This document shows, in pieces, positions 16,352 to 24,009 of a stretch of DNA of 28,162 nt; within the stretch, counting starts at the first letter, position 1, and each line of letters starts with the position of its first letter. A program made the translations under genes and the position numbers. A model generated the notes under the pieces. That model was given only the letters and a program-made list of their open reading frames with translations, searched no databases and was not told the origin of the DNA. This stretch comes from ATM1 sp003577165 (GTDB taxonomy: Bacteria > Armatimonadota > Fimbriimonadia > Fimbriimonadales > ATM1). The stretch covers positions 1 to 28,162 of the forward strand of contig SZPM01000026.1 in NCBI GenBank assembly GCA_030263715.1. The letters run 5' to 3'.

Positions 16352-17467
16352 ATGATGCGAGATCGGAGATTCGACCCGAGGGTGCGGCGAAGGCGGGCCA
16401 TCTTAGAGTGGATGGCGTGGTCCGTCTTCTATGCGTTCGTGTTCCCGTTTCTCACGATGACGCTTCTCTTCAACTTCAAATTCTCAGAAGCGTTCGTCTC
16501 TTCCCTGCTCGTTTCGTTCATCGGCGGCGTGTGCATGACCGGAGTGTTCTTGGGGTTGGTCCCTTACACGCGCAGATTCGCGTTCCTGCCGGCGATCGGG
16601 CTGCAACTCGTGTCCGTGCTCGCAGTGACGGCGTTGGGGTTTTTCCTGTCCGTCGTCGTCGTGGGTTGGATGCGATACGAGGTTGGAATCCTGGATCGGA
16701 CTCTGTACGAGGGAGCGGTGAGAGTTCTGCTGTTCGATCCCACGCTTCGGCCCGCATATGGAATCGCGATCGGAATGATGCTCCTGATGTCGGCGTTGGG
16801 TCAAGTTAGCGCGAAGCTGGGACCGGGCGTGCTCTGGTCCTGGATGTTGGGCCGGTATCACAGGCCGCGTGAAGAGGTTCGCATCTTCATGTTCCTCGAT
16901 TTGAAGGACTCGACGCCCATCGCGGAGAGGTTGGGCGCGGATCGTTTCAGTCGTCTGATTCAGGAGTTCTTTCGAGACGTCGGCGACTGTCTGCCGTTTT
17001 TCGGCGGAAGGGTTTCGCATTTCATTGGCGACGAGGCGGTGATCTATTGGAGACCGAAGCGAGGGTTGAAAAGCGGCGATTGCGTGCAGTTCTTCTTTGC
17101 GCTTCGCATCCAGATCGAATCGAAGGCGGAAAGTTATCGAGCGCGCTACGGGTTCGTTCCTGGGTTTAAGGCCGGTCTCCACATCGGCGAGGTCGTCGCG
17201 GCGGAGGTGACGGGCGGCAAGAGCGAAATCGTCTTGCATGGCGACGCGGTGAACACGACGGCTCGCATCGTCGCGAAGTGCGCGGAGTTGGGCGAGGATC
17301 TGCTCGTTTCGGGAGAGGCGACGGCCGCTCTGGATCGCCGCGCTGGGGGTTTGGAGTTTGTGAGTCTTGGCGAGCACTCGATGAAGGGAAAGTCGAAGCC
17401 TGTCGAGTTGTTCGCGGTGCGCGTGGCCGGCGAGATCGCATCGGGCGGGGACGCGGGGCTGCGCTGA
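16352..17467 (+). CDS. Membrane-bound class III adenylate/guanylate cyclase
   Basis: 371 residues. Residues about 19-150 hold four membrane helices. A short linker with GRYHRPREEVR leads into a class III cyclase domain (about 175-360). Key residues are present: metal-binding Asp183 (FLDLKDST) and Asp227 (HFIGDEAVIYW), a Lys at 290 (GGKSE) in the purine-selecting position, Asp298 (HGDAVN) and the transition-state pair Asn301 and Arg305 (NTTARI). The family's usual membrane form (CHASE-less, 4-6 TM) fits. Lys and Asp at the purine sites favour cAMP over cGMP. It probably makes a second messenger in response to a membrane signal; the partner receptor is not in the window. Confidence 0.92.
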   Translation: MMRDRRFDPRVRRRRAILEWMAWSVFYAFVFPFLTMTLLFNFKFSEAFVSSLLVSFIGGVCMTGVFLGLVPYTRRFAFLPAIGLQLVSVLAVTALGFFLSVVVVGWMRYEVGILDRTLYEGAVRVLLFDPTLRPAYGIAIGMMLLMSALGQVSAKLGPGVLWSWMLGRYHRPREEVRIFMFLDLKDSTPIAERLGADRFSRLIQEFFRDVGDCLPFFGGRVSHFIGDEAVIYWRPKRGLKSGDCVQFFFALRIQIESKAESYRARYGFVPGFKAGLHIGEVVAAEVTGGKSEIVLHGDAVNTTARIVAKCAELGEDLLVSGEATAALDRRAGGLEFVSLGEHSMKGKSKPVELFAVRVAGEIASGGDAGLR

Positions 17468-17532
17468 GACTGGAGCGGCACGGTTGGTTCTGGATCAAAC
17501 CACCGGGCCGATCTCAGGGTCACCCGGCGAGT

Positions 17533-17663
17533 AAAGGATGGCCCCTAAGCAGAACTGCCGGCGCGATAGTGACGGCATAATAAGGAAACCCTGCATCCTT
17601 TTTGGCCCGCTGATCGTCCTTACGGGTTTGGACTCACGTCCCGCAGGTCGATCTGCGTCCAAA
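17533..17663 (+). promoter_or_regulatory. Structured leader upstream of the small basic protein gene
   Basis: Two stems precede the Shine-Dalgarno. AAAGGATG (17533-17540) pairs with CATCCTTT (17594-17601), the latter running into a T-stretch. TTTGGAC (17627-17633) pairs with GTCCAAA (17657-17663) enclosing CGCAG (17642-17646) with CTGCG (17653-17657). The first could be a terminator of the cyclase transcript or an attenuator; the second ends 8 bases before the ribosome site and could gate translation. Confidence 0.4.
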
Positions 17664-17682
17664 TCTACTAGGAGGAATCGAA

Positions 17683-17814
17683 GTGGCAAAGAAAATTACA
17701 TCTGCTAAGGTGGCGTCAAAGGCAAGCAAAGTCATGACGGACGGCCGTACGGGCAAAAATAGCAAATCGGCAGCCGCTTCCGCGCTGTCGCAGCGTGAGA
17801 AGAAGAAAAAGTGA
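17683..17814 (+). CDS. 43-residue Lys/Ser/Ala-rich basic protein
   Basis: Start GTG 17683 has a perfect AGGAGGA seven bases upstream, which makes this small frame credible although many callers skip it. The protein begins MAKKITSAKVASKASKV, continues TDGRTGKNSKSAAASALSQ and ends in a run of Lys. The pattern K-ITS...ASKV...DGRTSK.SKS.AGSALSQ recurs, from memory, in short uncharacterised proteins of many bacteria that sit near mobile or defence-like genes. No structure can be assigned; it is likely unfolded or helical and nucleic-acid binding. It is followed by a strong hairpin and then the DUF3800 gene. Confidence 0.8.
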   Translation: MAKKITSAKVASKASKVMTDGRTGKNSKSAAASALSQREKKKK

Positions 17815-17850
17815 TGCGCTCTCCTTCTGACGAAATTGGAGACAGGATCT

Positions 17851-17875
17851 AGGCTCCGGCGATCCGCCGGAGCCT
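17851..17875 (+). terminator. Perfect 11-bp hairpin (terminator-like)
   Basis: AGGCTCCGGCG (17851-17861) pairs fully with CGCCGGAGCCT (17865-17875) around an ATC loop. A short T-stretch (CTCTTTTCC) follows only 13 bases later. It lies between the small basic gene and the DUF3800 gene, so it may end or partly attenuate the first transcript. Confidence 0.65.
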
Positions 17876-17927
17876 ATTCAGAAATGCTCTTTTCCAAAAA
17901 CCTGCCGGCGCGCCAATATCGGTCGTG

Positions 17928-18833
17928 ATGAAGGAACCATCAATCGGGAGGGATGAAGAGACTCACGTTGTCGTCTCGGACGAGTCCGGGATCGATCAAA
18001 CCATCCAGTCTGTTTGCTTTGTTGCCGGTCCTTGGGGCGCAATCAGGAACCTGAACGCAGCCTGCAAGAAGTCCCTGGCAGACGCTGACACGAGCGAGAT
18101 TAAATTCAAAGACATTGACGACGCTCGAAAGCGTCGGGCTGCCGAGACCGGGCTCCGGGCTCTGTTGGACTGCCCCCATTGCAGGGCAATGGTTCTGAGC
18201 TGGGACCTACGGGATTCGCGTCACCAAGTTAATCGACGAGATAACGACTCCAACTTTCATCGCATGCTCTTCCACGGGCTGCGCTCGGTAGCTGACTGGT
18301 TTGGGGATGTGGAATGGCATTGGTATCATGACAAGAGCACAGCGCTCGTCCAAACTGAACTTCAGGCCTTCCTTAACAACACTCGGGGATACAAGGCGTT
18401 GAGCGGCCTTCCATTCGACTTGTTCGGCAACGTTCGCCACACTATTCGATTCACGAAAGTCGAGCAGCGCTGCTCGAAGGACGTGGCCGTGATCGGCCTT
18501 GCAGACCTGCTCGCCGGTGCCGTCCGGCATTCCTTCGTGGATGGCCATGGCTGTGTCGAGGCTTACCGCTGTCGGGGCGGCCAGCAGGGCCTTGCCTTTG
18601 AGGAGATGGCGCAACCGGTAACTGCGTCAAGGGGAATCATCGCGAAGCGCGAAATGGTGGGCCGTATCCGGGAAGAGTGCGGTCGACGATCCCTCGGCGT
18701 TTCCTTAGAGAGCACATCGCGCTTGTCCACGCACAAGAAGGGGTCGAAGATCTGGATTTGGCACTACGAGCCCCAAGGTGAGTACGACAAGGCACCGACA
18801 AAGGACCGGCAGCTCGGCACTCCCTTCGGTTAG
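17928..18833 (+). CDS. DUF3800 domain protein (RNase H-like fold)
   Basis: 301 residues from ATG 17928 (a GTG lies one codon upstream). The DUF3800 landmarks are in order: an acidic DESG near the N-terminus (residues 18-21, VVVSDESGIDQ), the IKFKDI stretch around residue 60, WHWYHDKSTALVQTELQAFL in the centre and the acidic VIGLADLLAGAVRHSF in the C-terminal half. These acidic positions suit a metal-dependent RNase H-type nuclease, but no activity is proven for the family. No Shine-Dalgarno is visible. Its neighbours are the small basic protein and a toxin-antitoxin pair, so an accessory or defence island is likely. Confidence 0.82.
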   Translation: MKEPSIGRDEETHVVVSDESGIDQTIQSVCFVAGPWGAIRNLNAACKKSLADADTSEIKFKDIDDARKRRAAETGLRALLDCPHCRAMVLSWDLRDSRHQVNRRDNDSNFHRMLFHGLRSVADWFGDVEWHWYHDKSTALVQTELQAFLNNTRGYKALSGLPFDLFGNVRHTIRFTKVEQRCSKDVAVIGLADLLAGAVRHSFVDGHGCVEAYRCRGGQQGLAFEEMAQPVTASRGIIAKREMVGRIREECGRRSLGVSLESTSRLSTHKKGSKIWIWHYEPQGEYDKAPTKDRQLGTPFG

Positions 18834-18964
18834 CTATCAGTACGGGTCTTCAGCTCACGACACCTTCTCCGGAGTCGCGATCGTAACGGCCAGGCCACCG
18901 CCATTCACCCTCTCTTGGCCGAGGTCGCTGACACGGCCCGGTGCTTTGAGCAACATCCAAGAAT

Positions 18965-19259
18965 TCAGAGCCTTTTCAGCAGGGCTTCGTATTCGTCGTG
19001 CGGGCCGATCCAGAACCAGATCATGTCTTCGTCGTCGAGAATGCCGAGGGCCCGAATATTGAGATCAACTCGTACGGAGTAGATTGGACGGCGCGTGTGG
19101 ACGTTCTTAAAAACGCAGACCGGGGAGTTTCGGATTGGCGAGCCGCGGGCGGTGCGCGTCGCGGGCTCGACTCTTGTTTGCGTCCGAAAGACGACTGAAG
19201 CAATCCCAGAATGCAGACGTCGTCAGTGAGCGCCCCTCGAACGGCTTCGGGGCCATCAT
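18965..19259 (-). pseudogene. RelE/HigB-like toxin, frameshifted
   Basis: The start ATG (19259) overlaps the antitoxin stop as ATGA. The first part reads AFWDCFSRLSDANKSRARDAH and PRLANPKLPGLRF, then hits TAA. Removing one T from the run of five at 19109-19113 restores the frame and gives KNVHTRRPIYSVRVDLN, IRALGILDDEDMIWFW and IGPHDEYEALLKRL, a textbook RelE/ParE-family end, for a total near 97 residues, the usual family length. The single extra base could be a real inactivating mutation, a sequencing or assembly slip in a homopolymer, or programmed slippage. Confidence 0.8.
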
Positions 19260-19462
19260 TGCCAGGGCTTGGTCTTGCCGGCCTTATGCTCCTTGAGCGC
19301 TTCATCTGCCAACCTGGAGAGCTTGTCCTGCGACCCCTTGAGGAGCTTTGCCCAGCGCTTTTCGGACTGCATCTCCCGGATGAGAAGTGCGCCGAGCGCG
19401 TCACGGTCCTTCTCAGGAAGCTTGCTCGCCATCTCGATCGCCTGGTCGAACGTTCGGCTCAT
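19256..19462 (-). CDS. Antitoxin of a RelE-like toxin-antitoxin pair
   Basis: 68 residues from ATG 19462 (a TTG at 19492 is possible but adds only Arg-rich residues). It is highly charged and helical: RTFDQAIEMASKLPEKDRDA, LGALLIREMQSEKRWAKLL, ending ALKEHKAGKTKPWQ. Such small proteins directly upstream of, and overlapping by 4 bases, a RelE-like toxin act as antitoxins and bind their own promoter. The upstream GCATAATAG is a possible -10 box with a very short leader. The partner gene is broken, so this may be an orphan antitoxin. Confidence 0.75.
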   Translation of the reverse strand: MSRTFDQAIEMASKLPEKDRDALGALLIREMQSEKRWAKLLKGSQDKLSRLADEALKEHKAGKTKPWQ

Positions 19463-19584
19463 GACTAATCTATTATGCGGTCGACGACGCAAGCACCCGG
19501 CTCAAACACCTCCTCGCCTAGCTTCCTTCGATCCTCCACGACCTCTGGCGCTGCGGTTGCCGAACCGTTCCGAACGCACAAAGC

Positions 19585-19671
19585 GGCGCGCGACTAAAAC
19601 TGGGGGGTTCGTCGCGCGCCCGCTCAACGCGCCCGGCGACGCAGGCTTCGCAGAGCCTGCTCTCACCGGGC
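19585..19671. terminator. Nested GC-rich hairpins in a 330-bp gene-free spacer
   Basis: GGCGCGCGAC (19585-19594) pairs perfectly with GTCGCGCGCC (19611-19620). Then GCCCGG (19631-19636) pairs with CCGGGC (19666-19671), enclosing GCAGGCT (19641-19647) with AGCCTGC (19654-19660). They lie downstream of the mutase operon (minus strand) and upstream of the antitoxin and could separate the two. The spacer 19463-19822 has no other supportable content apart from a CCCGGCCGGG palindrome near 19806. Confidence 0.45.
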
Positions 19672-19822
19672 CTCGCGACCGGCGGGGCCGGCAGGCAGGT
19701 TTGGGGTACGCAGAGAGCGGCCCGCTCCGGTCAGGCCTATTAATTACCCCGGCAGACATGACGACGGGAATGCAGATTTGCCGAAATTCATGAAAGCTGC
19801 CCGCGGCCCGGCCGGGCGGGGG

Positions 19823-20968
19823 TCAGCGGTCTTCGAGCAGGGCGCGGGCGATTACGACGCGCTGGATCTCGCTCGTCCCTTCGTAGATCTCCGTGATGCG
19901 CTGATCGCGATACAGGCGCTCGACCTTGAACTCTTTCATGAAGCCGTAGCCGCCGTGGATCTGCAGCGCTTTGTGGCAAACGCGATGCGCCATTTCGGAG
20001 GCGAAGAGTTTGATCATCGCGGACTCCTTCGTGTGCCGTTGGTTCGCATCTTTCATCCACGCGACGCGGTACAGCATCGTCCTGGCGAGTTCGACTTCGG
20101 TCGCCATGTCGGCGAGCATGAACTGCAGCGCCTGAAACTCCGCGAGCTTCTTTCCGAATTGTGAGCGCTCTCGCGCGTAGTTGACGGCTTCTTCGAGCGC
20201 GCCTTCGGCGATTCCGACCGCTTGAGCGGCGATGCCGATTCTTCCGCCGTCGAGCGTCGTGAGAGCCACGTTGAGCCCCTTGTTCTCTTGTCCGAGCAGC
20301 GCGCTCGCAGGAACGCGGCAGTCGGTGAACACCATCTCCGTGGTGCTCGAGGTTCTAATGCCGAGTTTGTTCTCATGCTTGCCGACTTTGAACCCCGGAT
20401 TCGAACTGGGAACGAGAAAGGCGGAAATCCCTTTCGATCCCTTATCTCGGTCTGTCTGGAAGAATGCGATGATCACGTCCGCGAACCCGCCGTTCGTCGT
20501 GAAGTTCTTCGTGCCGTTGAGCACGAATTCGTCGCCGTCGCGCACGGCCGATGCGCTGAGCGAGCCGGGATCGCTCCCGGCTCCGGCTTCGGTGATCGAA
20601 AAGCAGCCCATCCACTCCCCGGTGCAGAGCCTCGGGAGGTACTCCTTCTTCTGCTCCTCCGTTCCCCACTTGACGATCGTGTCGTTCACGAGCGAGTTTT
20701 GAACAGAGACGCCCACCGAAACGCCCGGGTCTACCTTGCTCAGTTCGATCATCACGCCAACGTATGCGAGGGCACCGAGCGCAGTTCCGCCGTACTCTTC
20801 CGGCACGGTCATTCCGAGGAATCCCAGGTCGCCGAGTTCCTTCAGCGCGCCGAGGTTGACCTCTTGCTTTTCGTCCAATTCATGAACGACTGGCGCGAGT
20901 TTTTCCTTCGCGAACCGCTTTGCCTGATCCCAGATGATACGATGCTCTTCGCTGAGCGTGAAATCCAA
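19823..20968 (-). CDS. Acyl-CoA dehydrogenase (short-chain/butyryl-CoA type)
   Basis: 381 residues, TTG start at 20968 with AGGGAG seven bases upstream and one base after the stop of the B12 subunit. All acyl-CoA dehydrogenase regions are present: N-terminal helical domain, the FAD-contact stretch CFSITEAGAGSDPGS, beta domain with GTKNFTTNGGFAD, arm RIGIAAQAVGIAEGALEEAV and C-terminal helices with QIHGGYGFMKEFKVERLYRD. The catalytic base is Glu363 in the IYEGTSEIQR motif, the position used by short/medium-chain enzymes (isovaleryl-CoA dehydrogenase uses a different site). It oxidises an acyl-CoA to the 2-enoyl-CoA, passing electrons to ETF. Operon position behind the mutase suggests butyryl-CoA as substrate. 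Confidence 0.93.
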   Translation of the reverse strand: MDFTLSEEHRIIWDQAKRFAKEKLAPVVHELDEKQEVNLGALKELGDLGFLGMTVPEEYGGTALGALAYVGVMIELSKVDPGVSVGVSVQNSLVNDTIVKWGTEEQKKEYLPRLCTGEWMGCFSITEAGAGSDPGSLSASAVRDGDEFVLNGTKNFTTNGGFADVIIAFFQTDRDKGSKGISAFLVPSSNPGFKVGKHENKLGIRTSSTTEMVFTDCRVPASALLGQENKGLNVALTTLDGGRIGIAAQAVGIAEGALEEAVNYARERSQFGKKLAEFQALQFMLADMATEVELARTMLYRVAWMKDANQRHTKESAMIKLFASEMAHRVCHKALQIHGGYGFMKEFKVERLYRDQRITEIYEGTSEIQRVVIARALLEDR

Positions 20969-20969
20969 C

Positions 20970-21386
20970 TTAGTTCTCCCTGCGGTGCTCTTTCACCCAA
21001 TCTTGAATGTAATTGACGATGAGCGACGGGTCGTCTCCCGGCCCGAACAACTTACCGACTCCCATCGCTGTGAGCGTTTCCTGATCCTTCGTTGGAATGA
21101 TGCCCCCACCAGTAAGAAGTCGGTCGCCGATTCCCTTCTCCTTCATCAACTCCATCACTTTTGGGAAGTGCGTCATGTGCGCGCCCGATAGGACGGAGAG
21201 TCCGATGACGTCCGCGTCTTCTTCGATCGCCGCCGCGACGATGGACTCCGGCGTTTGCCGAAGGCCGAGGTACACGACTTCCATGCCCGCCTCGACGAGG
21301 GCGCGCGCGACGACTTTCGCTCCGCGGTCGTGTCCGTCGAGGCCCGGCTTGCCGACGACGACCTTGATCTTGGTGTCAGTTGCCAT
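20970..21386 (-). CDS. Acyl-CoA mutase small subunit, B12-binding (IcmB/MutB C-terminal type)
   Basis: 138 residues. This is a stand-alone adenosylcobalamin-binding Rossmann domain. The DxHxxG motif is intact: Asp17, His19 and Gly22 in GLDGHDRGAK, where His19 is the lower axial cobalt ligand. The SxL (SVLSGAH) and GG (TGGGIIP) motifs that hold the nucleotide tail are also present. The length equals that of IcmB of Streptomyces (136 residues). It lies 12 bases behind the catalytic subunit gene. A separate small subunit is typical of isobutyryl-CoA-type and some archaeal mutases, whereas the classical bacterial methylmalonyl-CoA mutase carries this domain on the large chain. Confidence 0.93.
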   Translation of the reverse strand: MATDTKIKVVVGKPGLDGHDRGAKVVARALVEAGMEVVYLGLRQTPESIVAAAIEEDADVIGLSVLSGAHMTHFPKVMELMKEKGIGDRLLTGGGIIPTKDQETLTAMGVGKLFGPGDDPSLIVNYIQDWVKEHRREN

Positions 21387-21398
21387 ATGGTTTGTGGT

Positions 21399-23030
21399 TT
21401 AGAAGAACGCCTGCTCGCGATATTCGCCGAACACTTTGATGAGGGTTTCGGTTATCTCGCCTTCGGTCGCGTAAGCGTGCGAGCAGCGCAGAAGATGGGG
21501 GATCAGGTTTTCCTTCGTGCGTGCCGCTTTTTCGAGCGCGTCCAGGCTGTCCTTCACCGCCACGTTGTCCCTCGTTTCCTTCAGTTTCTTCACCGCGGCG
21601 ATCTGGTCGCGCTCGACAGATTCGCCTATCTCGAGGATCGGGATTTCAAGCACCTCGTTTTCGTGCACGAACTCGTTGACTCCGACCATCGTCTTGCGCT
21701 TCTCGCTGAGCGCGCACTGGTATTCGTAAGCGGAGCGCGTGATCTCCTGCTGCGGAAAGCCGCGCTCAATCGCCTTGACCATCCCGCCCATCTCGCGAAT
21801 CTTCGCGAAGTAACTCTCGGCCTCTTCCTCGAGTTCGCGGGTCAGTCGCTCGATGAGGTACGAGCCGCCGAGAGGGTCGGCCACGTTCGCGACTCCGCTC
21901 TCGAAAGCGATGACTTGTTGAGTGCGCAGCGCGATTTCGACTGCTTTGTCCGAAGGAAGAGCGAGCGCTTCGTCCATGGAGTTCGTGTGGAGGCTTTGGC
22001 AACCGCCGAGAACGCCCGCGAGCGCTTCGATCGCGGTTCGCACGATGTTGACCTCCGGCTGTTGAGCCGTGAGACTGCAGCCCGCAGTCTGAACGTGGAA
22101 TCTGCACAGCCACGAGCGCGGATTTTGCGCGCCGTACTCTTCCTTCATATGCCTTGCCCAAATCCGTCGCGCCGCTCGCAGTTTCGCGATCTCTTCGAAG
22201 AAGTCCATGTGGGAGTTGAAGAAGAAAGAGAGTCGCGGCGCGAAGTCGTCCACATTCATGCCAGCTTCAATGGCTGCGTCCACGTAAGTGAAGCCGTCCA
22301 TGAGGGTGAACGCGAGTTCCTGCGCTGCGGTGGCGCCCGCTTCGCGGATGTGATAGCCGCTAATCGAGATCGTGTTCCATTGCGGAACATGGTCTGCGCA
22401 GAACGCGAACATGTCGCAAATGAGGCGAATGTGCGGTTCGGGGGGGAAGATCCACTCCTTCTGCGCGATGTACTCCTTAAGAATGTCGTTTTGAATCGTC
22501 CCGCGCAGCTTCTCGAGGGGAACGCCTCGGTTTTCCGCATTTGCGAGGAACATCGTGAAGATCCACGCGGCCGGCGCGTTGATGGTCATCGAGGTGGAGA
22601 CTTTGTCGAGCGGAATCGAGTCGAACAGTCGCTCCATGTCGGCGAGCGAATCCACCGCGACTCCCGTCTTTCCGACCTCGCCTGCGGAGAGAGGGTGATC
22701 CGAGTCCCAACCGTAGAGGGTCGGATTGTCGAAGGCAGTCGAGAGTCCCGTCTGGCCGCGCTCGAGAAGGAACTTGAATCTTTGGTTCGTTTGCTCGGCC
22801 GTTCCCATGCCGGCGAACTGGCGCATCGTCCACAACTTCCCTCGGTACATCGTGGGGTGGATGCCTCGGGTGTAGGGGTAGTCGCCCGGCAGGCCGAGGT
22901 TTTCGCCGAGGTCTTCCGGCGCAAGGTCGTCCGGCGTGTACACGTTCTTCAACTCTCGACCGGAGATGGTCGTGAAGTCGGCGTCTCTCACGGGCGCGGT
23001 CCGGTCTGCTTCAGCGGTCTTGGGAGTCAT
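21399..23030 (-). CDS. icmA: Coenzyme-B12-dependent acyl-CoA mutase catalytic subunit, isobutyryl-CoA mutase-like (IcmA)
   Basis: 543 residues, TIM-barrel catalytic chain without a B12 domain. The start ATG overlaps the end of the GTPase gene by 20 bases. Conserved mutase blocks are seen: TMYRGKLWTMRQFAG, GTIQNDILKEY, SISGYHIREAGA with the catalytic Tyr226-His227, and AGVLGGCQSLHTNSMDEAL. Substrate-setting residues differ from methylmalonyl-CoA mutase: the place of Tyr89 (P. shermanii numbering) is Phe72 and that of Arg207 is Gln190. Spacings to His227 (155) and to Gln180 (10) confirm the alignment. Phe/Gln is the isobutyryl-CoA mutase pair (Phe80/Gln198 in Streptomyces). The reaction is therefore likely isobutyryl-CoA to n-butyryl-CoA. 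Automated tools will probably call it methylmalonyl-CoA mutase. Confidence 0.88.
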   Translation of the reverse strand: MTPKTAEADRTAPVRDADFTTISGRELKNVYTPDDLAPEDLGENLGLPGDYPYTRGIHPTMYRGKLWTMRQFAGMGTAEQTNQRFKFLLERGQTGLSTAFDNPTLYGWDSDHPLSAGEVGKTGVAVDSLADMERLFDSIPLDKVSTSMTINAPAAWIFTMFLANAENRGVPLEKLRGTIQNDILKEYIAQKEWIFPPEPHIRLICDMFAFCADHVPQWNTISISGYHIREAGATAAQELAFTLMDGFTYVDAAIEAGMNVDDFAPRLSFFFNSHMDFFEEIAKLRAARRIWARHMKEEYGAQNPRSWLCRFHVQTAGCSLTAQQPEVNIVRTAIEALAGVLGGCQSLHTNSMDEALALPSDKAVEIALRTQQVIAFESGVANVADPLGGSYLIERLTRELEEEAESYFAKIREMGGMVKAIERGFPQQEITRSAYEYQCALSEKRKTMVGVNEFVHENEVLEIPILEIGESVERDQIAAVKKLKETRDNVAVKDSLDALEKAARTKENLIPHLLRCSHAYATEGEITETLIKVFGEYREQAFF

Positions 23031-24009
23031 TGGTTTCTGCCTTCCTGTCGAGGGTGATGTTGATTTTGGCGCAGGCGTCGCCGATGAAGGGATAGGGTGA
23101 TCCGCCCGAGCGTGCGAGGTCTTCGGCCGCGTGGGCGATTCCGCTCTCGGCGTCGGCCCTGGCCGCGTACTTCTCCCACAGGCAGCGCTCGATACCCGAC
23201 CGTATCTCGCGGGCGATGCGCGCCCTTCTCATCTCAAGATGCCGGCCGGAGTCCACGAGCCTCTTGGCCTGCGCCTCGATCTCGTCCAAGAGTTTGTCGA
23301 TGCCTTCGGACTGCTGGGCGGACGTCGGCATGAGGGGCGGGACGGGTCGGTCCTTCCTTCCCTTGCCGAGGCCGAGGGCGAACCGGAGCGCTTGCAGGGC
23401 GAGTTCGACTCCTGGGATGTCGGCCTTGTTGACGACGATGATGTCAGCCGCTTCGATGATGCCGGCCTTGAGGGACTGGATGGAGTCGCCTGTGCTCGGC
23501 TGTAGCACGAGGACGACGATGTCCGCGCAGGCCATGACGTCGAGTTCCGCCTGCCCGACACCCACGGTCTCGATGAGGATTCGGTCCATGCCGAACCCCT
23601 CGAGCACGTCGGCGACGTAGGGCGTCGCGGGGGACAAGCCGCCCGTTCCTTCGCGAGAGGCGAGAGACCTCATGAAGATTCGGTCGTCCCCGACGAGGCG
23701 ATCCATGCGGACGCGGTCGCCCATGAAGGCGCCGCCGGTGAACGGGCTGCTCGGGTCCACCGCGATGAGACCAACGCGGTGGCCGCGGTCTGCAAGACCG
23801 AGGGCAAGGAGCGCGTTGAGTGTGCTCTTCCCTACGCCGGGGGGGCCGGTGATGCCGATGCGGATGGCTTTGCCGAGTCTGGTGGCGAGTTGGTCGTGGA
23901 CGTCAGGGATGGCGTCCGGGTGGTTTTCGACGAGGGTGATGAGGCGCGCGCAGGCGCGTCTGTCTCCGTTCGTGAATTCGTCCCAGAGGGTCGGGGTCAG
24001 GGTGGGCAT
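23011..24009 (-). CDS. meaB: MeaB/ArgK-type G3E GTPase, chaperone for B12-dependent mutase
   Basis: 332 residues, the usual family length. P-loop GPPGVGKST lies at about residues 55-63, the switch III region ETVGVGQAE and Walker-B-like Asp follow, and the base-recognition motif NKAD is in IIVVNKADIP. The N-terminal helix bundle (RACARLITLVENHPDAIPD) is typical. MeaB proteins gate delivery of adenosylcobalamin and protect the mutase from inactivation, using GTP hydrolysis. As the first gene of the operon it directly overlaps the mutase gene. ArgK is an old misnomer for this family; no arginine transport role is implied. A palindromic CGGGCCCG pair sits just upstream of the start. Confidence 0.93.
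   Translation of the reverse strand: MPTLTPTLWDEFTNGDRRACARLITLVENHPDAIPDVHDQLATRLGKAIRIGITGPPGVGKSTLNALLALGLADRGHRVGLIAVDPSSPFTGGAFMGDRVRMDRLVGDDRIFMRSLASREGTGGLSPATPYVADVLEGFGMDRILIETVGVGQAELDVMACADIVVLVLQPSTGDSIQSLKAGIIEAADIIVVNKADIPGVELALQALRFALGLGKGRKDRPVPPLMPTSAQQSEGIDKLLDEIEAQAKRLVDSGRHLEMRRARIAREIRSGIERCLWEKYAARADAESGIAHAAEDLARSGGSPYPFIGDACAKINITLDRKAETNDSQDR

Noticed and set aside
21255..23057. 600-codon open frame on the plus strand
   Set aside because: It is the antisense shadow of the mutase gene; its composition is Arg/Val/His-rich and no family is recognisable.
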